Below the pieces are notes generated by a model. That model was not told the origin of the DNA, did not search any database, and was given only the letters and a program-made list of their open reading frames with translations. DNA of 64,000 nucleotides, taken from contig NC_134851.1 of the NCBI RefSeq assembly GCF_965363235.1, positions 24,043,847 to 24,107,846 of the forward strand, given 5' to 3'. Within the stretch, counting starts at the first letter, position 1, and every line of letters begins with the position of its first letter. Source of the DNA: Mytilus galloprovincialis. Lineage: Eukaryota > Mollusca > Bivalvia > Mytilida > Mytilidae. Positions 13,251 through 25,789 of the stretch are shown here, piece after piece. The position numbers were made by a program, and so were the translations under genes.

Positions 13251-14314
13251 TATCAAATGGTATCATTATCATGTACAAAATAATGAATTGTTGATGCAAT
13301 GGATGAATATTTTGTAAAACGCTGATCATTTGCATTACCATTCATTACTCTAATTATGTAAAACAACAATTTATTTACCCATTTATAAGTCAAATTCTTT
13401 ACAAGTTTTATATGCCGGCCTTTTTTATTGTTCTATTTGCTCAATAAATTGCACATGCTGTCGACTGCTTCTCTAGGTCTACCAATCTTGCAAATTGACT
13501 AGCGGCAAATAAAACAACTGTTGAAAATATGCTGTATCTTCTCAGTAAAAGAAAGGTTTGTGATCATTTAAAATTGGGTAGTTTTAGTATGCGGCAAATA
13601 TATAATAATAGACGGAATTTATTCATATCTTTCGTTCGTAATCGATAGTATTAACGTAGATCATAGAATTTCATCTGTCGATTGAAATGTATGAAATTAA
13701 TCGTTCTATTTCCTTTATCGTATTAATAGGATTTATGGATTCATTTTATCTGTTTTAACAACATTGACACTTGTAAATCTAATGAAGATAACACATGCAT
13801 GATAACTGTAAACTATTTTCTTGTTTATGATATTGCTATGAAATAAATAAATTGGTCAGAACATGTCGGTTTTAATTCGACATTCAGTTTTTAATTTCCC
13901 TTTGGTAGCATAACCCTTCTTTTCTTTTGTAACATTGAACAATGTCGGTATCATCCTCCAGATACTGATATGCCATGGAATTCGCTTCACATAAAACATA
14001 AATTTACTCATATCAACTTTTGCGTAAAGAACATTTTGCTTTCTTTTTTTTTTGTGTTTAATAACTGAATTAAAAATAAAAGACATTTTAAAAAAACAAT
14101 ATTTAGTTTCAGAGAAAATACACGTAATTCAGTTGTTGCAAGATAGTGTTACTAAATATTTTAAAAGACAATCCTCATTTTTTCTTTAGGTTTGGATAGG
14201 AAAATTCCTGTAATAATAAAATATCATTGTCGACTATGTCTTACGACTTTAATGTCTAGAGAGGAAACTGAAAAACAAAATCCAAGTGCATTATTTTCTT
14301 TATCTTAGTAGTAG

Positions 14315-14445
14315 GTTTGATGGACTCATGCTATCGTTTAATGTGTTTTATAATTTGATTTTGCCATTTGATTAGGAACTTTCGGTTTTAAATTTTCCTC
14401 GGAGTTCATTATTTTTGTGATTATACTGTTTCTCATGTCGACTAA
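14315..14445 (+). repeat. Dispersed repeat fragment, copy 2 counterpart
   Basis: Same sequence as 7105-7240, carried along by the segmental duplication. Confidence 0.5.
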
Positions 14446-15299
14446 TTCGCAAAGAACATCTTTAAGAATTTCATTTTCTGTAATTTTTTTTTCTTATTTG
14501 TGTTTTTGAAGAAAGTATAACTCCTGAATAAGATATTAAAGACAATTTTGAGAAAAATATAATATTGATATTTCAGAAAAAATGGTTTGTATTGAAATGC
14601 TATTTAGTAAAAGTAATTAAGTTGTTTCAAAATATTGATACCGAATAAACAAAAGAATATCCCTATTTTTCATTAGTTTAGAGGCGGAAAATTCCAGTAA
14701 TAATAAAAAATTGTCGAACGACAATGAATTTCGACTTTCATCTCCAAAGAGGAAATTGAAAAAGGCTAGTGAACCATACTTAGTTCTTTCCCATTTGATT
14801 TTACATTTTGATAGTGATCTTACGTTTCACCCAATATTATGACTATGTGCTATAAAACAGGTGGAAAAACAATCAAACGAGTATAAAATGTGACAATGCA
14901 TGGTCTTATGTTTGATTAAGATTCCAAATAATATATATTCTTCTTCAACCAAAGGAATTCCTTTTTCAACTTAAAAGTCCGTTTTGATTCAACAGTAGTG
15001 TTTTTAAATACTCTACATTATTCAATATATTCAGTTTGGGTGACTACTTTTTAGCATGAACTTTAATTTAAGTTTGATATCCACTAAAGCTTAAGTTCAT
15101 TTAAATTATTTGTTAGGGTTAATAAATGTTTTCAGTTGTAATTTTGCTAGCCTAAAAGCGTGATATATATGTGGTATGCAACCGTTTGTAGATGAAATAA
15201 ACTCAAGTAATCCTTAAAATGTTGGATGCATCATAAACAGAACAATAAAGTTGAATTATAAATGGTTCTAAAATCGTATGCCGATGAACTAAATGCATT

Positions 15300-15460
15300 C
15301 TTCAACGTGTAAAACTCTTCAACTTCGTACTTTATTTAGCTTTTTTTTAATTTTTTTGGATTCGAGCGTCACTGATGAGTCTTTTGTAGACGAAACGCGC
15401 GTCTGACGTATATATAACATTTAGTCCTGGTATCTATGGCGAGTTTATTCATACCACATC
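15300..15460 (+). repeat. Dispersed hammerhead-bearing repeat, copy 2
   Basis: Counterpart of 8106-8262, with the same left half, hammerhead core and right half. The T-rich spacer differs in length. Confidence 0.7.
15366..15409 (+). ncRNA. Minimal type I hammerhead ribozyme motif, copy 2
   Basis: All core nucleotides match the copy at 8172: CUGAUGA at 15372-15378, GAAA at 15392-15395, GUC ending at 15403, and a 4-bp stem II. Stem I here is GCGUCA with UGACGU, so one G-U wobble of copy 1 has become a G-C pair. The single change in this region therefore preserves pairing. Stem III is again about 2 bp. Confidence 0.7.
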
Positions 15461-16458
15461 CTTGTTTGGTCACAGGACGGCCGAAATTAATATAAATATA
15501 AATAGCAGCGAAAATCCTGTTAAATCTATACTTCCAGAAATCAACGTCAAACAATTATTGCAGACATATTCCAAAAGAAATCACGTTTTTGTACAGTTGA
15601 AAAGACAGTATTAAAAAACATAATTTATCGTTTCAATGCTCGAAGACATCTATTTTAAAGTCTTATTTAGAATAATGATAATCAGAAAAGTATGTCTTCC
15701 TCATATCTGTATTTAATTTGTACACTAAAGTCAATGTATACTTGGGCATATATAAATTTAATTCGAATAAGACATGTTGTAATATGTTCAATACCATTAC
15801 TCACTTCACTGTATATAATGAATATTTGTCTGGTATTCATTTGTATTAAGTTTTGTTGTCAAATATGTTCTGTCTGAAATGATTTGGAGGTAATTCGTTT
15901 ACACATTACATTTATCTTATCTATTTATCAAAAAAAGAAAAGGTTTTCTTTTTTTTACATAAAGAAATGCTTCGATCATTATATTACATTACATGCACTT
16001 AAGAGCATAAACAATATTTTTTTTTTTATAAATACTTGAACAGAGAATATAAGTATACTGTTGATACAGGGAATTTAAACATGTGTAAAACAAAAAAACT
16101 TATGCATTATTATCTTAGTTGTGATGCGATAACCGAAACGACACAATCACGAATTTGACCAGTAGAAAGAAAATCCAGTTATAAAACAAGAAATCAAGAA
16201 AATATGTTTTGAGAGCACAGATAATGAAACAAAAAATTAGATAACAAAAACATTATGTCTTTGATATATCTTATTAAATTTGTTTTTTTTTTGTTTTTTT
16301 TTTTTACGCTTGGGCATATATACATTCAGTTCCAATAAAGGTATGATAATAACTCAAGATTTACTTAACTGAACACAATGAATATAATGATCTCTTTCAT
16401 CTGTGTCAATTATACTCTTTTTGAATAAATTTGGAGTTTACTACTGCAGTTTGCATGT

Positions 16459-17533
16459 TTATTGAATAATTTATTATAATAAAGAAGATATTCGAACCAT
16501 AAACATACAATTTGATTATAACATGACTATTTAAAAACCAAACATCTTCTTTTCAATTTATAGACAAAAGCGTTCAACATATATTAGCAAAAGTCATTTT
16601 TTCCTTTTCTACATTTGAACAGTCATCTTTGAACGACTTTAAATCAATCAATACAATCACCGAGATATGAGAGTATGAGAATAAAATAATAGTTTCCCTT
16701 ATATTGACAATTAAACTCATTTGTGACGCTTATATAAAAAATGTTAAAAAGGCAAAATAAATCACGAAGTTTATGTGCAATAATTAACTGAAGAGATAAT
16801 AGCCTTTTAACATAGACAAATATCATCAGAAAGTATGTTTAATAACTGCATTTACTAATGCCATGTTCAATGTACTTTTCATAGCAGCTCTCCCTTTATT
16901 TTATATTCGTTAAATTTTTTGACATAACAATCACTTTAATTAATGACAATAATTTACCTGTGCTTTAGTAATACATGCACCGCTTATTAGAAAGGAAAGT
17001 GTCATTGTGAAAAAGCAAACTTGATCTGTGTCTGTGTCACAGATGTTCGTGCTACTTTATTTCGGTTTTTGTATATATCATTTTCCAATTACATCGTTGT
17101 GCCTACAGTCAATAAATAGACATAAGGTGACACAACAACAATGATATATGACATAATCACGAAAAAGCTTTATTGCTGTTGTTACACGTAACATTTCATT
17201 GAAGAAAAAAAATTGACAAATTCCCTTTTGGAAATAATTCTGTATTTGGTTTGTTGTTTAGGTGGATTTTATTTTCTTTCATGTGAGTTATATCGATCAA
17301 TGTTGAATCAATATCACAAAATATAGTAGACGTCGTTTAGGAGTGTAAGGAGTAGCAGTCTAAAAGATACAACAGAAGATAGTGGTTTCTTGGATTTTCA
17401 TCTTGCTTTGACAGGTCAGTTTGTTTATCATATTAGGCTTTTAAATTTTGCAGAATACATCTGTTCAATTAATTAAAAAGGACGATAATCATATGCTTCG
17501 TGAACTGTTTGTTCACCGTAGTTTTTTTATATA
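16459..17533. repeat. Segmental duplication, partial copy 3
   Basis: Only the first 1.1 kb of the unit is present, and similarity stops near 17533. It is more diverged than copies 1 and 2 are from each other. It lacks about 115 bp (equivalent to 10288-10402) and carries a single version of the 65-bp sequence that is doubled in the other two copies. Confidence 0.85.
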
Positions 17534-18187
17534 ATTTGTTTTGTTCTTTTTTTATTTATTATTCTAATGGATACATTTGTATCATAATTATTCTATATAT
17601 CGCAAGACTTTGAAGAGTAGGAAGCCTGTTGTCGGCTCCTTTGTTGAAAATGTCTTTTTTTTCCTAAAAAAAATCTGAAAAGGAACCTTTCAAATACAGG
17701 CTAGCTTTGATGAACTATAAACAAATCAAATTAACCTTATATAAATCTTCAATTACAACAAATGAATTTTTCAAACATATTGAATGTCAATTTACCAGTG
17801 AAGCTCTTCATGTTAACAAACACGTTATAATATACACAACACAATTAATACACATACTTATTACTGAAACGCCAGTGTCAAATACTATCAAGAACTGAAC
17901 AACAGTCCGTTTAATAGTTTAAATAGTATTTAGGGATTGTATCAAATTATCAGTAAAACGGACCCTTATTTTCTGAACGAGTTAAATACTATATGAATAT
18001 TGAATTTGGTGTAAATTATTGCATTATAAGGTGAATATGTTGCTTTAACCTGTTCTCGACTGATCCCACATTTTTCATCTTTGCATACATCTGACTTACT
18101 TATAGACTATTATCTCATTCATTACCAAAATGAATGTTTGGAGATGTCGGTGTTCCGTTCGATTTATCTTAGATAAGGTATCTTTGC
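17534..18187. other. Intergenic, no feature recognised
   Basis: A/T-rich DNA following the truncated third copy. I see no conserved protein frame, splice-framed exon or clear repeat in it. Confidence 0.5.
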
Positions 18188-18606
18188 TTAAGATTTACCT
18201 TAAGATGTTTGCGTGTCATGTTTTGTGATTTTTGTCAGTTTTTCGGAATCCTCTGGTTTTTTCCACATTTGAATACTTTAACAATTTTTGCCCATTGACC
18301 CTTTTTTTGTAATTTTATAACTCTTGTACATGTATAGTAATAAGCCATCTGTAAAAGTCTCATAAAATCTTTGTTATTTTGAAATAGTTTTTGAGAAATT
18401 AAACTTTTTCAATGATAAAGCTATGAATATTCTATAGAGAATTTTTTCCTTCTAAAATCATTGAAAATTCCAATGGCTAGTATATTAAAACAAGTATATT
18501 GAAAACAAGTACATTGACCCAAATATATGTTTTTGCTGTTTTTGTCAATGTATACTAGTGTTATAAAAAGCTTGTTATTTAGAAACTTAGTAGCGAATCT
18601 CCTTAA
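18188..18606. mobile_element. TTAA-type MITE, copy 2
   Basis: About 419 bp bounded by TTAA on both sides. The left end reads TTAAGATTTACC; the right end read inward is TTAAGGAGATTCGC, so the termini are weakly inverted. The body aligns with 9141-9550 throughout. Non-coding. Confidence 0.6.
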
Positions 18607-18689
18607 TCTGGTATTTTTTATTCTCTTAAATGAGGTTAGAATCATGCCATGTTATATAATGATATCAGACATGTTCATTACATCATAAC

Positions 18690-18995
18690 TACAAAATCCT
18701 TCCCTTTCATGAATGTGACCTACCAAATTAGACTATCTAACGGATTTATTATAACATAAGCAATACAACGTGTGCCACATGTGGAGCAGGATCTGTTTAC
18801 CCTTCCGGGGCACCTGAGATTATCCCTAGTTTTTGTTGGGGTTCGTGTTGCTTATTCTCAAGTTTTCTATGTTGTGTCATGTGTTCTATTGGTTGTATGT
18901 TTGTTTTCTCTCATTGTTAGGCAGTCGTTGTCAGTTTATTTTCCATTTTTTAGTTTGACTGTCCCTGTGGTATCTTTCGTCCCACTTTTATAACT
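18690..18995 (+). repeat. Dispersed repeat family V
   Basis: Carries catgaatgtgacctacc, gccacatgtggagcaggatc, cacctgagattatccc, ttttctatgttgtgtcatgt and ggtatctttcgtcc. The 73-codon open frame in it recurs in recognisable form on the minus strand at 59600-59863, which marks it as repeat-borne rather than a host gene. Confidence 0.65.
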
Positions 18996-19439
18996 TACAC
19001 TTATATTTTCTGAAAGTCTTAATTAAGGCAAAGCTACTATAATGATGCGAAAATTCGGTAATGAGGACAACAAACATACTAAGGGACTAGCATTGTTTAC
19101 AAGAGATCGATACATGTTGCGTAATAAGGGTAACCGTACTCTGATATTCATGCATCACTTGTAGTGAAAATGTTCAGTTTGTCAGTATATCACATTCGCT
19201 AATAGGACACAAACGGCAAAAGTATATATAAGAAGCGTGTTTTGGTCTTTATCCGACTAGGTAATAAGGTGAAATTATAGTAGATATATGGTTAATAGTA
19301 TATGATTTTAATTTGTATACATAGAATCTGAACAGATAACACCAATAAAGGCAACAATAATTCACCACTTTTCCAAATTCATTATCGATTGAGAAAAACC
19401 GATCCGAGTTACAAACAAACTGAGGGAAACACATAAAAT
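18996..19439. other. Intergenic, no feature recognised
   Basis: No supported gene or repeat is seen in this stretch. Confidence 0.5.
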
Positions 19440-19720
19440 ATCAGAGAAGAACAACGACACAACAGAAACATTAACATGCAAAATACACAGAAACGAACTA
19501 TTAGATAACAAGTCCTATTTTCCTGATTTTATACAGGACATTTAAAAAAAAAATAGTGGGTTGAACTTGGTTTTGCAGCTAGCCAAACTTAACGCTTACA
19601 TGGCAATTTTAGATAAAACACTAACACACCAACATCACATGACAGGAAAACAGTAATAATTAATGCAAGAACATGTTGGACAGAGAAATACACAAACAAA
19701 ACATTACAATAAGACATCTC
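19440..19720 (-). repeat. Dispersed repeat family G
   Basis: On the minus strand this matches the element at 25790-26040: shared words include tgggttgaac(c/t)tggttttg, catggc and catgacagga. The copy is more diverged than the plus-strand one. Confidence 0.55.
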
Positions 19721-21120
19721 GACATGCTAATAGTTTATCATAGGTACTAGGCTCATAATTTAATACACCATATTTTACTCTGCATAATACTTACCAGCGA
19801 CGCTCAGATCAAAATAGTAAAGGAAGCCAAATACGGCTGAGATATTAATGCCTGGGGTAATAAAATCCTTAGTATTTAGTATTATTCTTACTTTAGCAAA
19901 CAGTAAATTTATAAAAATGATCATATAACTGATGTTCATGTCAACACCGAAGTGGCTACTAACCACAGAATAAAAACGAACACGTAAAACAAAAAAAATC
20001 AAAATAGGACAGCACAATAATAAGAGTCCTTTGTGAATTCTTTGTCACCTTCACGATGATAGATGAGATCTTTGAATTTTAAGCATTTCATTTTTACATT
20101 ATTTGATTTTTAAATAAATTTTCTATTTCTCAGACTTAAGAATGATTATTTCAAGAGTCAAAAACAAACCTTATAGAATCAGTTAATTCCAGGCACGTCT
20201 CATCAGGATTTGTTTGTTTATTTTTATTTTCCCATACTGAACAAGTTATAATTACAATGTTTTATATAACGCCAACGATGTTGTTTGGATATAATGAAAA
20301 GGGTTAAATTTTATCAGATAACTCGCTAAAATCTTTTTGTAAACCAGATTTTTCAATTATACATGTTTGTATCTTCAAATAATACGTTTTCATATGCTTC
20401 TCTTCTTATAACTGTTTTTACTGAAAACAGTTACATTGTTTTTTGTATTTCAATTTACGTATGTTACAGAATAGGAGATTGTATAATCTGTTATTTTTTT
20501 TTCAGTTAACTGATTATCGTTTATGTTGCAATGACTACATATTTGTCAGCTTGAAACAGATTTGTTTTTAGATATTTTTTCTCAGGGTTAACATGGTTAA
20601 GATATATCTCATGTAATTTCTATCACTGTATGCCATTATCAAAATTGTATGTCTTAAATGTCTACGATTGATTGATAAGAGAGCGTTATGTTATCCCAGT
20701 AAAGAGTTTTCAATCACAAGCATTCAATGAATAATCTGTTAAACCGCCGGTGTTACTTCTAACGATGATTATTGCAATTTCAATAAAAATCAAGTTATTT
20801 AACAGTTTATTTGATTTTCCTTAGGTTGCTGTATTTGAAATCTTTCTTTTTATCGGGTATCATCTAGATTGACAGCTAGATAGTGGACTAATCGGCAATA
20901 TAATTCAGACTTGATATGTGCAATTAGTCATTATATAACTAGTACACTACTTGTACAATGTTGTATCTGAAGAGATTTTCTGGTTTTTTAGAAATTTAAA
21001 ATCAAGTTTTTATGTCTTAAGAGGAAAAACACAAACTAGTCAAAGCCACACAAGGTCAACATAGCTTGGGGAACTAGCAATCCGCAAGCAACTGTATCCG
21101 CCAAACATGCCCAATGCTTA
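19721..21120. other. Intergenic, no feature recognised
   Basis: Contains short ORFs only (for example an 80-codon minus-strand frame at 19775-20017) with no recognisable motif or splice context. Confidence 0.5.
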
Positions 21121-21123
21121 GTT

Positions 21124-21241
21124 GGATGGATAGTTTCCGAGAACATCATCAGCCCAGTAGTCAATATATCGCAACTAATGTTGGTGTTAGTTGCGATATA
21201 TTGACTACTGAGCTGATGATGCTCTCGGGAGCTATCCATCC
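21124..21241. repeat. Inverted repeat, about 55-bp arms
   Basis: The arm beginning ggatggatagtttccgagaa is mirrored by the right arm ending ttctcgg..agctatccatcc in inverted orientation, with an 8-base centre (tgttggtg) near 21179-21186. Arms match at nearly all positions. The locus is slightly GC-richer than its surroundings. A recent inverted duplication or the remnant of a foldback element fits. Confidence 0.8.
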
Positions 21242-21302
21242 GCCAGCAACGGCATCAGATCAATGCTCGAAACAAGAGGGCCGTCCGAAATACAGTATTT
21301 GA

Positions 21303-22214
21303 TATTAGTAGTCAATACAATCATTAAATTGAAGAGTTTGTCATTCTTATTTTCATATTTATCTTTTTTAATGATTGCCTATATGTATTAAATCATTCAT
21401 CATGCGTCATAGTTTTATTATTTTTGTTTTGTTTGAAATATAGATACCGTTATGTTTCAAACAAAAGAATAAACTTGGCGTACAAAATGTATAAGCAGCG
21501 TTACGAGTTCAATCCTAACCCCATTGTTTATTTGATAATTGTTATAAGATTAATATACTTGTTTAACAATAACGTTGGCAGTTCAAGTTGTTGCATTGTA
21601 GAACAAAGTCAATCCAAGAAGAAAAGGAATGACCAAACATCTTAACTTTACCCCACGCCTCATTAGATTTACCGTTTATACAATGTTTATGTCTTCGTTT
21701 GTAACTAATTTCTATGTAAAACGTGTACTTAACAAATCGTCTGGCACTCACTCTAGCCATTTCATTGCATATGCTAGGTATTGATTGTCCGTCAACTTTA
21801 AATAATGTTCAATTTGGATAACATATAGGGATTTGTCACCGTCTTTTTTTTATTTTAAAGATATAACCATTGATTCAATCATAACACGTTTTCCTAAGTT
21901 TTTCCTATTACTTTTAATAGATATCTTTTTAAAACTTATGACAAGGGAGCTATTAAATATTGTAATGCTGAAAACACAAATATCAACTCTATATTTAGAT
22001 TATTAGCATATGTTATGATCACCGGTGGTACAACTTTCCAGCAACCCACAGATCAAATGACTTAGAAATTAACAATATAGGTTAACATATATAAGTATAT
22101 TCATATTGATGTATCTGATACTTATTGAACATCATCTAGATTTTATAACGGTGATTTATTGTCATCTTCTAACACACTTTTTACCGATGCGAGCAGGTAT
22201 GTTCCTGTTGTCGT
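21303..22214. other. Intergenic, no feature recognised
   Basis: No convincing exon or repeat is seen here. Confidence 0.45.
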
Positions 22215-22590
22215 CATTACACATCTGTTCTCTTTTTACGAATGTCGCCTACCAAATCAGTGTAGTAACTGGATTTATACTAACATAGGAAACTGACAGA
22301 TACCACACGTGTAGAATGGATCTGCTTATTCTTCCGAAACATATGAGATCATGCTCTGTGGTTAATGATGTTCGTGATACTTATTCTTCCGAAACATATG
22401 AGATCATGCTCTGTGGTTAATGAGGTTCGTGATACTTATTCTCCAGTTTTCTATGTTTTGTTTTGTTTATTATTGTTTATCTGTTTGTCTTTTTTTTATA
22501 GTCATGACGTAGTAAGTTTATATTCGATTCATGAGTTTAAATTTCACCCTGGCATCTTTCGATTCTCTTTTCTTATCTTATACCATTAAA
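22215..22590 (+). repeat. Dispersed repeat family V with internal 55-bp duplication
   Basis: Family V hallmarks are tacgaatgtcgcctacca, ccacacgtgtag, tttctatgtt and ggcatctttcg. A 55-bp segment starting cttattcttccgaaacatat is repeated directly at 22325 and 22380, which is special to this copy. Confidence 0.65.
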
Positions 22591-22854
22591 GTACATCCAT
22601 GCTTAACTTACATTGTAGTAGTTAACGTTTTTATCATATTTATTTTAAATTGGTAACAAGTACTCGTAACTAATCCCGTTATGTCTGTTATTATAGTCTG
22701 TGTATCTATAAAATCTACAAACCATTGTTAATCAAGTCTGAGTCATTTAAAAGATTCAAAGGTGTAAATTATTTATCGATTTTATAAATAAGTTTACTAG
22801 GTTTAGCATACCGATTCTGTCCGTTAATTCGTAATGGTAATCGTCGTATTTAAT

Positions 22855-23065
22855 GAGTAACAAAGGCATACTGTTACATAACAGTCTTTGGTCTGGAGCA
22901 CATTAACTGAGAACAAAATCGTGTGATACTTATAGACCACTTATAGACTGTTTTGCTAAATGTGAATTCGCATTGCTATAAGACTTGTTCCGGTACTTGT
23001 CTATCCCAAATTCATGAATTTAGTTTTGATGTTATATTTGTAATTCTCATCGGATTATGTCAAAT
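22855..23065 (+). repeat. Dispersed repeat, paired with 26125-26345
   Basis: Matches 26125-26345 in order and orientation: tactgttacataacagt, gatacttata, agactgttttgct, aatgtgaattc, tctatcccaaattca and ttagttttgatgtt. It is diverged and non-coding. Confidence 0.65.
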
Positions 23066-24960
23066 GTCTTGACGTCTTTTCGGTTATATTCATGTGTAAT
23101 GATAAAGAATGTTAATCACCGCCTTTATTTACTAGATAAAGTATTAAATTGACAGGAACTACTACGACCTGACTTCAAATGTTTCATCTGCGATGTCGCT
23201 CCAAATTTAATGACATGTTAATTAGCTTCAAACATGGCACATTATTTACATACCAGCGTGTGGTGCCCTACAATATTGTCATTCTCGGTTGCTTTCGGGA
23301 TTACGGAAATAAACGGAGAAATCGAAAGTTGTGATAAATCTTAGGAACCCGCAATCGACAAACCTCGGCAGATTCCGTTATCTAACACTGCCGATTGAGT
23401 GATTGATAGATTAATGTGAGTCATCACACATTGACGATGGAAATTTGTACCAAATTTATTGAATAAATACCCCATTTTATTGATTATTTTTTTCGGTAGA
23501 AATTGCACTATATGTTATATATATCGCAAGTGGTGATTATATAATAACTACTCTTTACTCCATTGAGTGGCACACATTTTCTGCATATTTAAGACGATTG
23601 TAAATGATCGTTCTGATAAACAGATTAAAAGATCAAAGAGATTTTTAATAAATGTAGAAATTATTAAGCTTCGCTCTAAATCCAGGATAAGATCATTGGT
23701 TGGTATACTAGTATACAAATGTTCAGCTTAACCCCGATGTGCTGAAATACTTTTTTAGTACTGCGACTGAAGGATTTGTAAAGTGATATTATACAATACT
23801 TGTGCGACTGTTCAATAATATTTACCAGTATCATTTGGACGGTTTCATTTGGTCGGATAATGATAACATATTTTAGGGGACAGAAATGTATTATATAAAT
23901 ATCTATATAACGTAGTTAGGTCTCTGTTTTCTTCTGCTGTATTTTGTTGAATGGTACTTGCTCGATTAATTTTCATATTGTAAACTGAAAATTCCGGCTT
24001 TCCAGGATTATCCAGTAACTTAACCATATATTCTTCTCTAAATTTCACAGTTTTAATATTTCTCAAGTATATTTAATGTTAATCGGCGGTAACCGGAACA
24101 CACTTTAATCGCGATTTAAACTTCACCCACAAACTAATACAATAATGTCACTCACTATTTCAAATCGTTGTAGAATAATTAATTCTGGGCCGATTCTCAT
24201 TTTTTATGCATCAGTCGATTTGTTAAAATAAGTTGTTTACGAATAAAGGTCTACCGACGTGATTGAAATAAGTAAAGGTGTTTTCCGACAGGTAATATTG
24301 TTAAGCTGTCTCGATTAAAACCACGTGATTGATAAGAAGTATCTCTGGTCAATTTATGATCGCGGCATCGCAGATAGTCACAAAAGAAACTAACGACAGC
24401 GTACTAATTAGGCAGTTTCCAAATCTTTTCTTCTGGGCTACCCGGGTTATAAATCAATCCTAATTAATCGTTGTAGTTCCTGTCAATATAATACTTCCAT
24501 GGTTCAACGGAATTTGAACGATGCATTACGGTTGCAGTTTGATTCTGAATTAACCGGACATAGAATATAGGTAATTGTCTAATTGCTACCTCAGTATTGC
24601 AATTTTCATTTTTATCAAATGAAATATCAGTATTTAATACAAATATAATATTAAATCAATCCTAATTCTATCTTATTTTTTGACAGATATTTTTATCCAT
24701 TCAAATGTGACGTCATTTTTTTTCATTTTTGATGTTTTATTTTACAAATTCAAATGTGACCTCATTTTTTTGTCATTTTTTTACAATTTCAAATATGACT
24801 TCACTTGGCATTGAGGTTTTGACTAATTCGGTGTGTTTATTTTTTGTGTCGGATTTTGTCTTGTTATGTAATGTATTTCGGTTGTTTCCCTAATTAGTTA
24901 ATACAGTTTTATCATGTATATCTTTTATATACTCATTTTATAAAATAAACTTTATAAAAT
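23066..24960. other. Intergenic, no feature recognised
   Basis: About 1.9 kb. A local triplet of similar phrases at 24705-24800 (caaatgtgac(g/c)tcattttttt) is a small diverged direct repeat. No gene is supported. Confidence 0.45.
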
Positions 24961-25021
24961 TAACTGTTTGCAAAAGTATAAATTATTCTTAATAATAGGA
25001 ATGTTCTGGTACCTAACAGAA

Positions 25022-25108
25022 AAAACTGGCCGTCTTTGGCACAACTTTTTTGAATTTTTGGTCCTCGGTGCTGTTCAACTTTGTACTTGTTTTGGCTTTC
25101 AAACTTTT
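25022..25108 (+). repeat. Left half of the hammerhead-bearing repeat
   Basis: Words gtctttggcacaactttttt, ctgttcaactttgtacttg and ttggcttt match the left half of the repeat at 8106 and 57955. The copy stops before the hammerhead core and abuts the LINE remnant. Confidence 0.55.
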
Positions 25109-25563
25109 GTATCTTCTACCAGTAAGTCTTGCGTGGACTTCAGAATTTTCAATTCCAGTTATTACATAGAATTGTATACACAAACACTTTTCTTTATACA
25201 TTTGGTTTAATAGGAACAGAAATGTGCACCTTTTGCACTGAAACCAAAGAAAGCTTATTGCATATTTTTTGGGAATGTATATACAGCAAACATATTTGGA
25301 TAGCACTTCAATATTTATTATTAAAATATGGATTTAGCCTTAAACATATAGAGGCAAAAGATGTTACTTTTGGTATTGGGGAAACTTTTGACCAATATAA
25401 TGTAATACAACATATAATGTTGATGTTAAAATTTTATATTTATAGCTGTAAAAAATCAGGAGAAAAACCTTCTGTGAACGGTAGTATTGCATATTTAAAA
25501 TACTGTCTAAGAATAGAACAACATATAGTAAATCTATTATGCCTACACAAAAAGAATATATAG
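25109..25563 (+). mobile_element. LINE (non-LTR retrotransposon) C-terminal remnant
   Basis: A 144-codon open frame ends at 25563. It contains a run of the type F-Q-LLHRI...N..L...G......CTFC...KESLLHIFWEC...K..W. This is the zinc-binding domain that follows reverse transcriptase in many LINEs (zf-RVT type): the Cys-x2-Cys pair, then His and Cys about 12-16 residues later. The catalytic RT core and endonuclease are absent, so only the 3' end of the element inserted or survived. Its first residues are shared with the left neighbour rather than with the LINE, and the ATG is not a real start. It is a dead fragment. Confidence 0.7.
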
Positions 25564-25789
25564 ACAAAAAATGGTTGCCATTACAATCTGTCGTAGGTGA
25601 TTTAAATATTTTATAACTGGTACGAAAATTATAGTTATATTTTGTTGTATTAGAGTTGTCATATAACAAAAAAAATGTATAATTAAAATATCTTTAAGAC
25701 TATACCTGAAACTGTACATGTGTGTAATCCTGCTTGATTGTTTTCTGTCTTTATGTCAAAGATAAACAAATTACAAAAAAAAGTCTTGT

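Larger units (their letters stand above)
9639..16458. repeat. Segmental duplication, copy 2
   Basis: This is the direct tandem repeat of copy 1. The offset is 9638 bases up to 10988, then about 7.06-7.2 kb after the 2.57-kb block that only copy 1 holds. Sequence order is conserved throughout, including the hammerhead repeat at 15310-15460 and the dispersed repeat at 12945-13250, which is longer here than in copy 1. No coding signal survives comparison of the copies. Confidence 0.9.

Noticed and set aside
18772..18993. Hydrophobic 73-aa ORF (possible small membrane protein)
   Set aside because: The same frame recurs in diverged form in other copies of dispersed repeat family V (for example 59600-59863, minus strand), so it is repeat-derived.
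20185..20215. Minus-strand CUGAUGAGACG word
   Set aside because: GAAA and a paired stem II are absent.
25013..25306. 97-codon minus-strand ORF over the LINE remnant
   Set aside because: Shadow of the plus-strand LINE frame and of the hammerhead-repeat left half.
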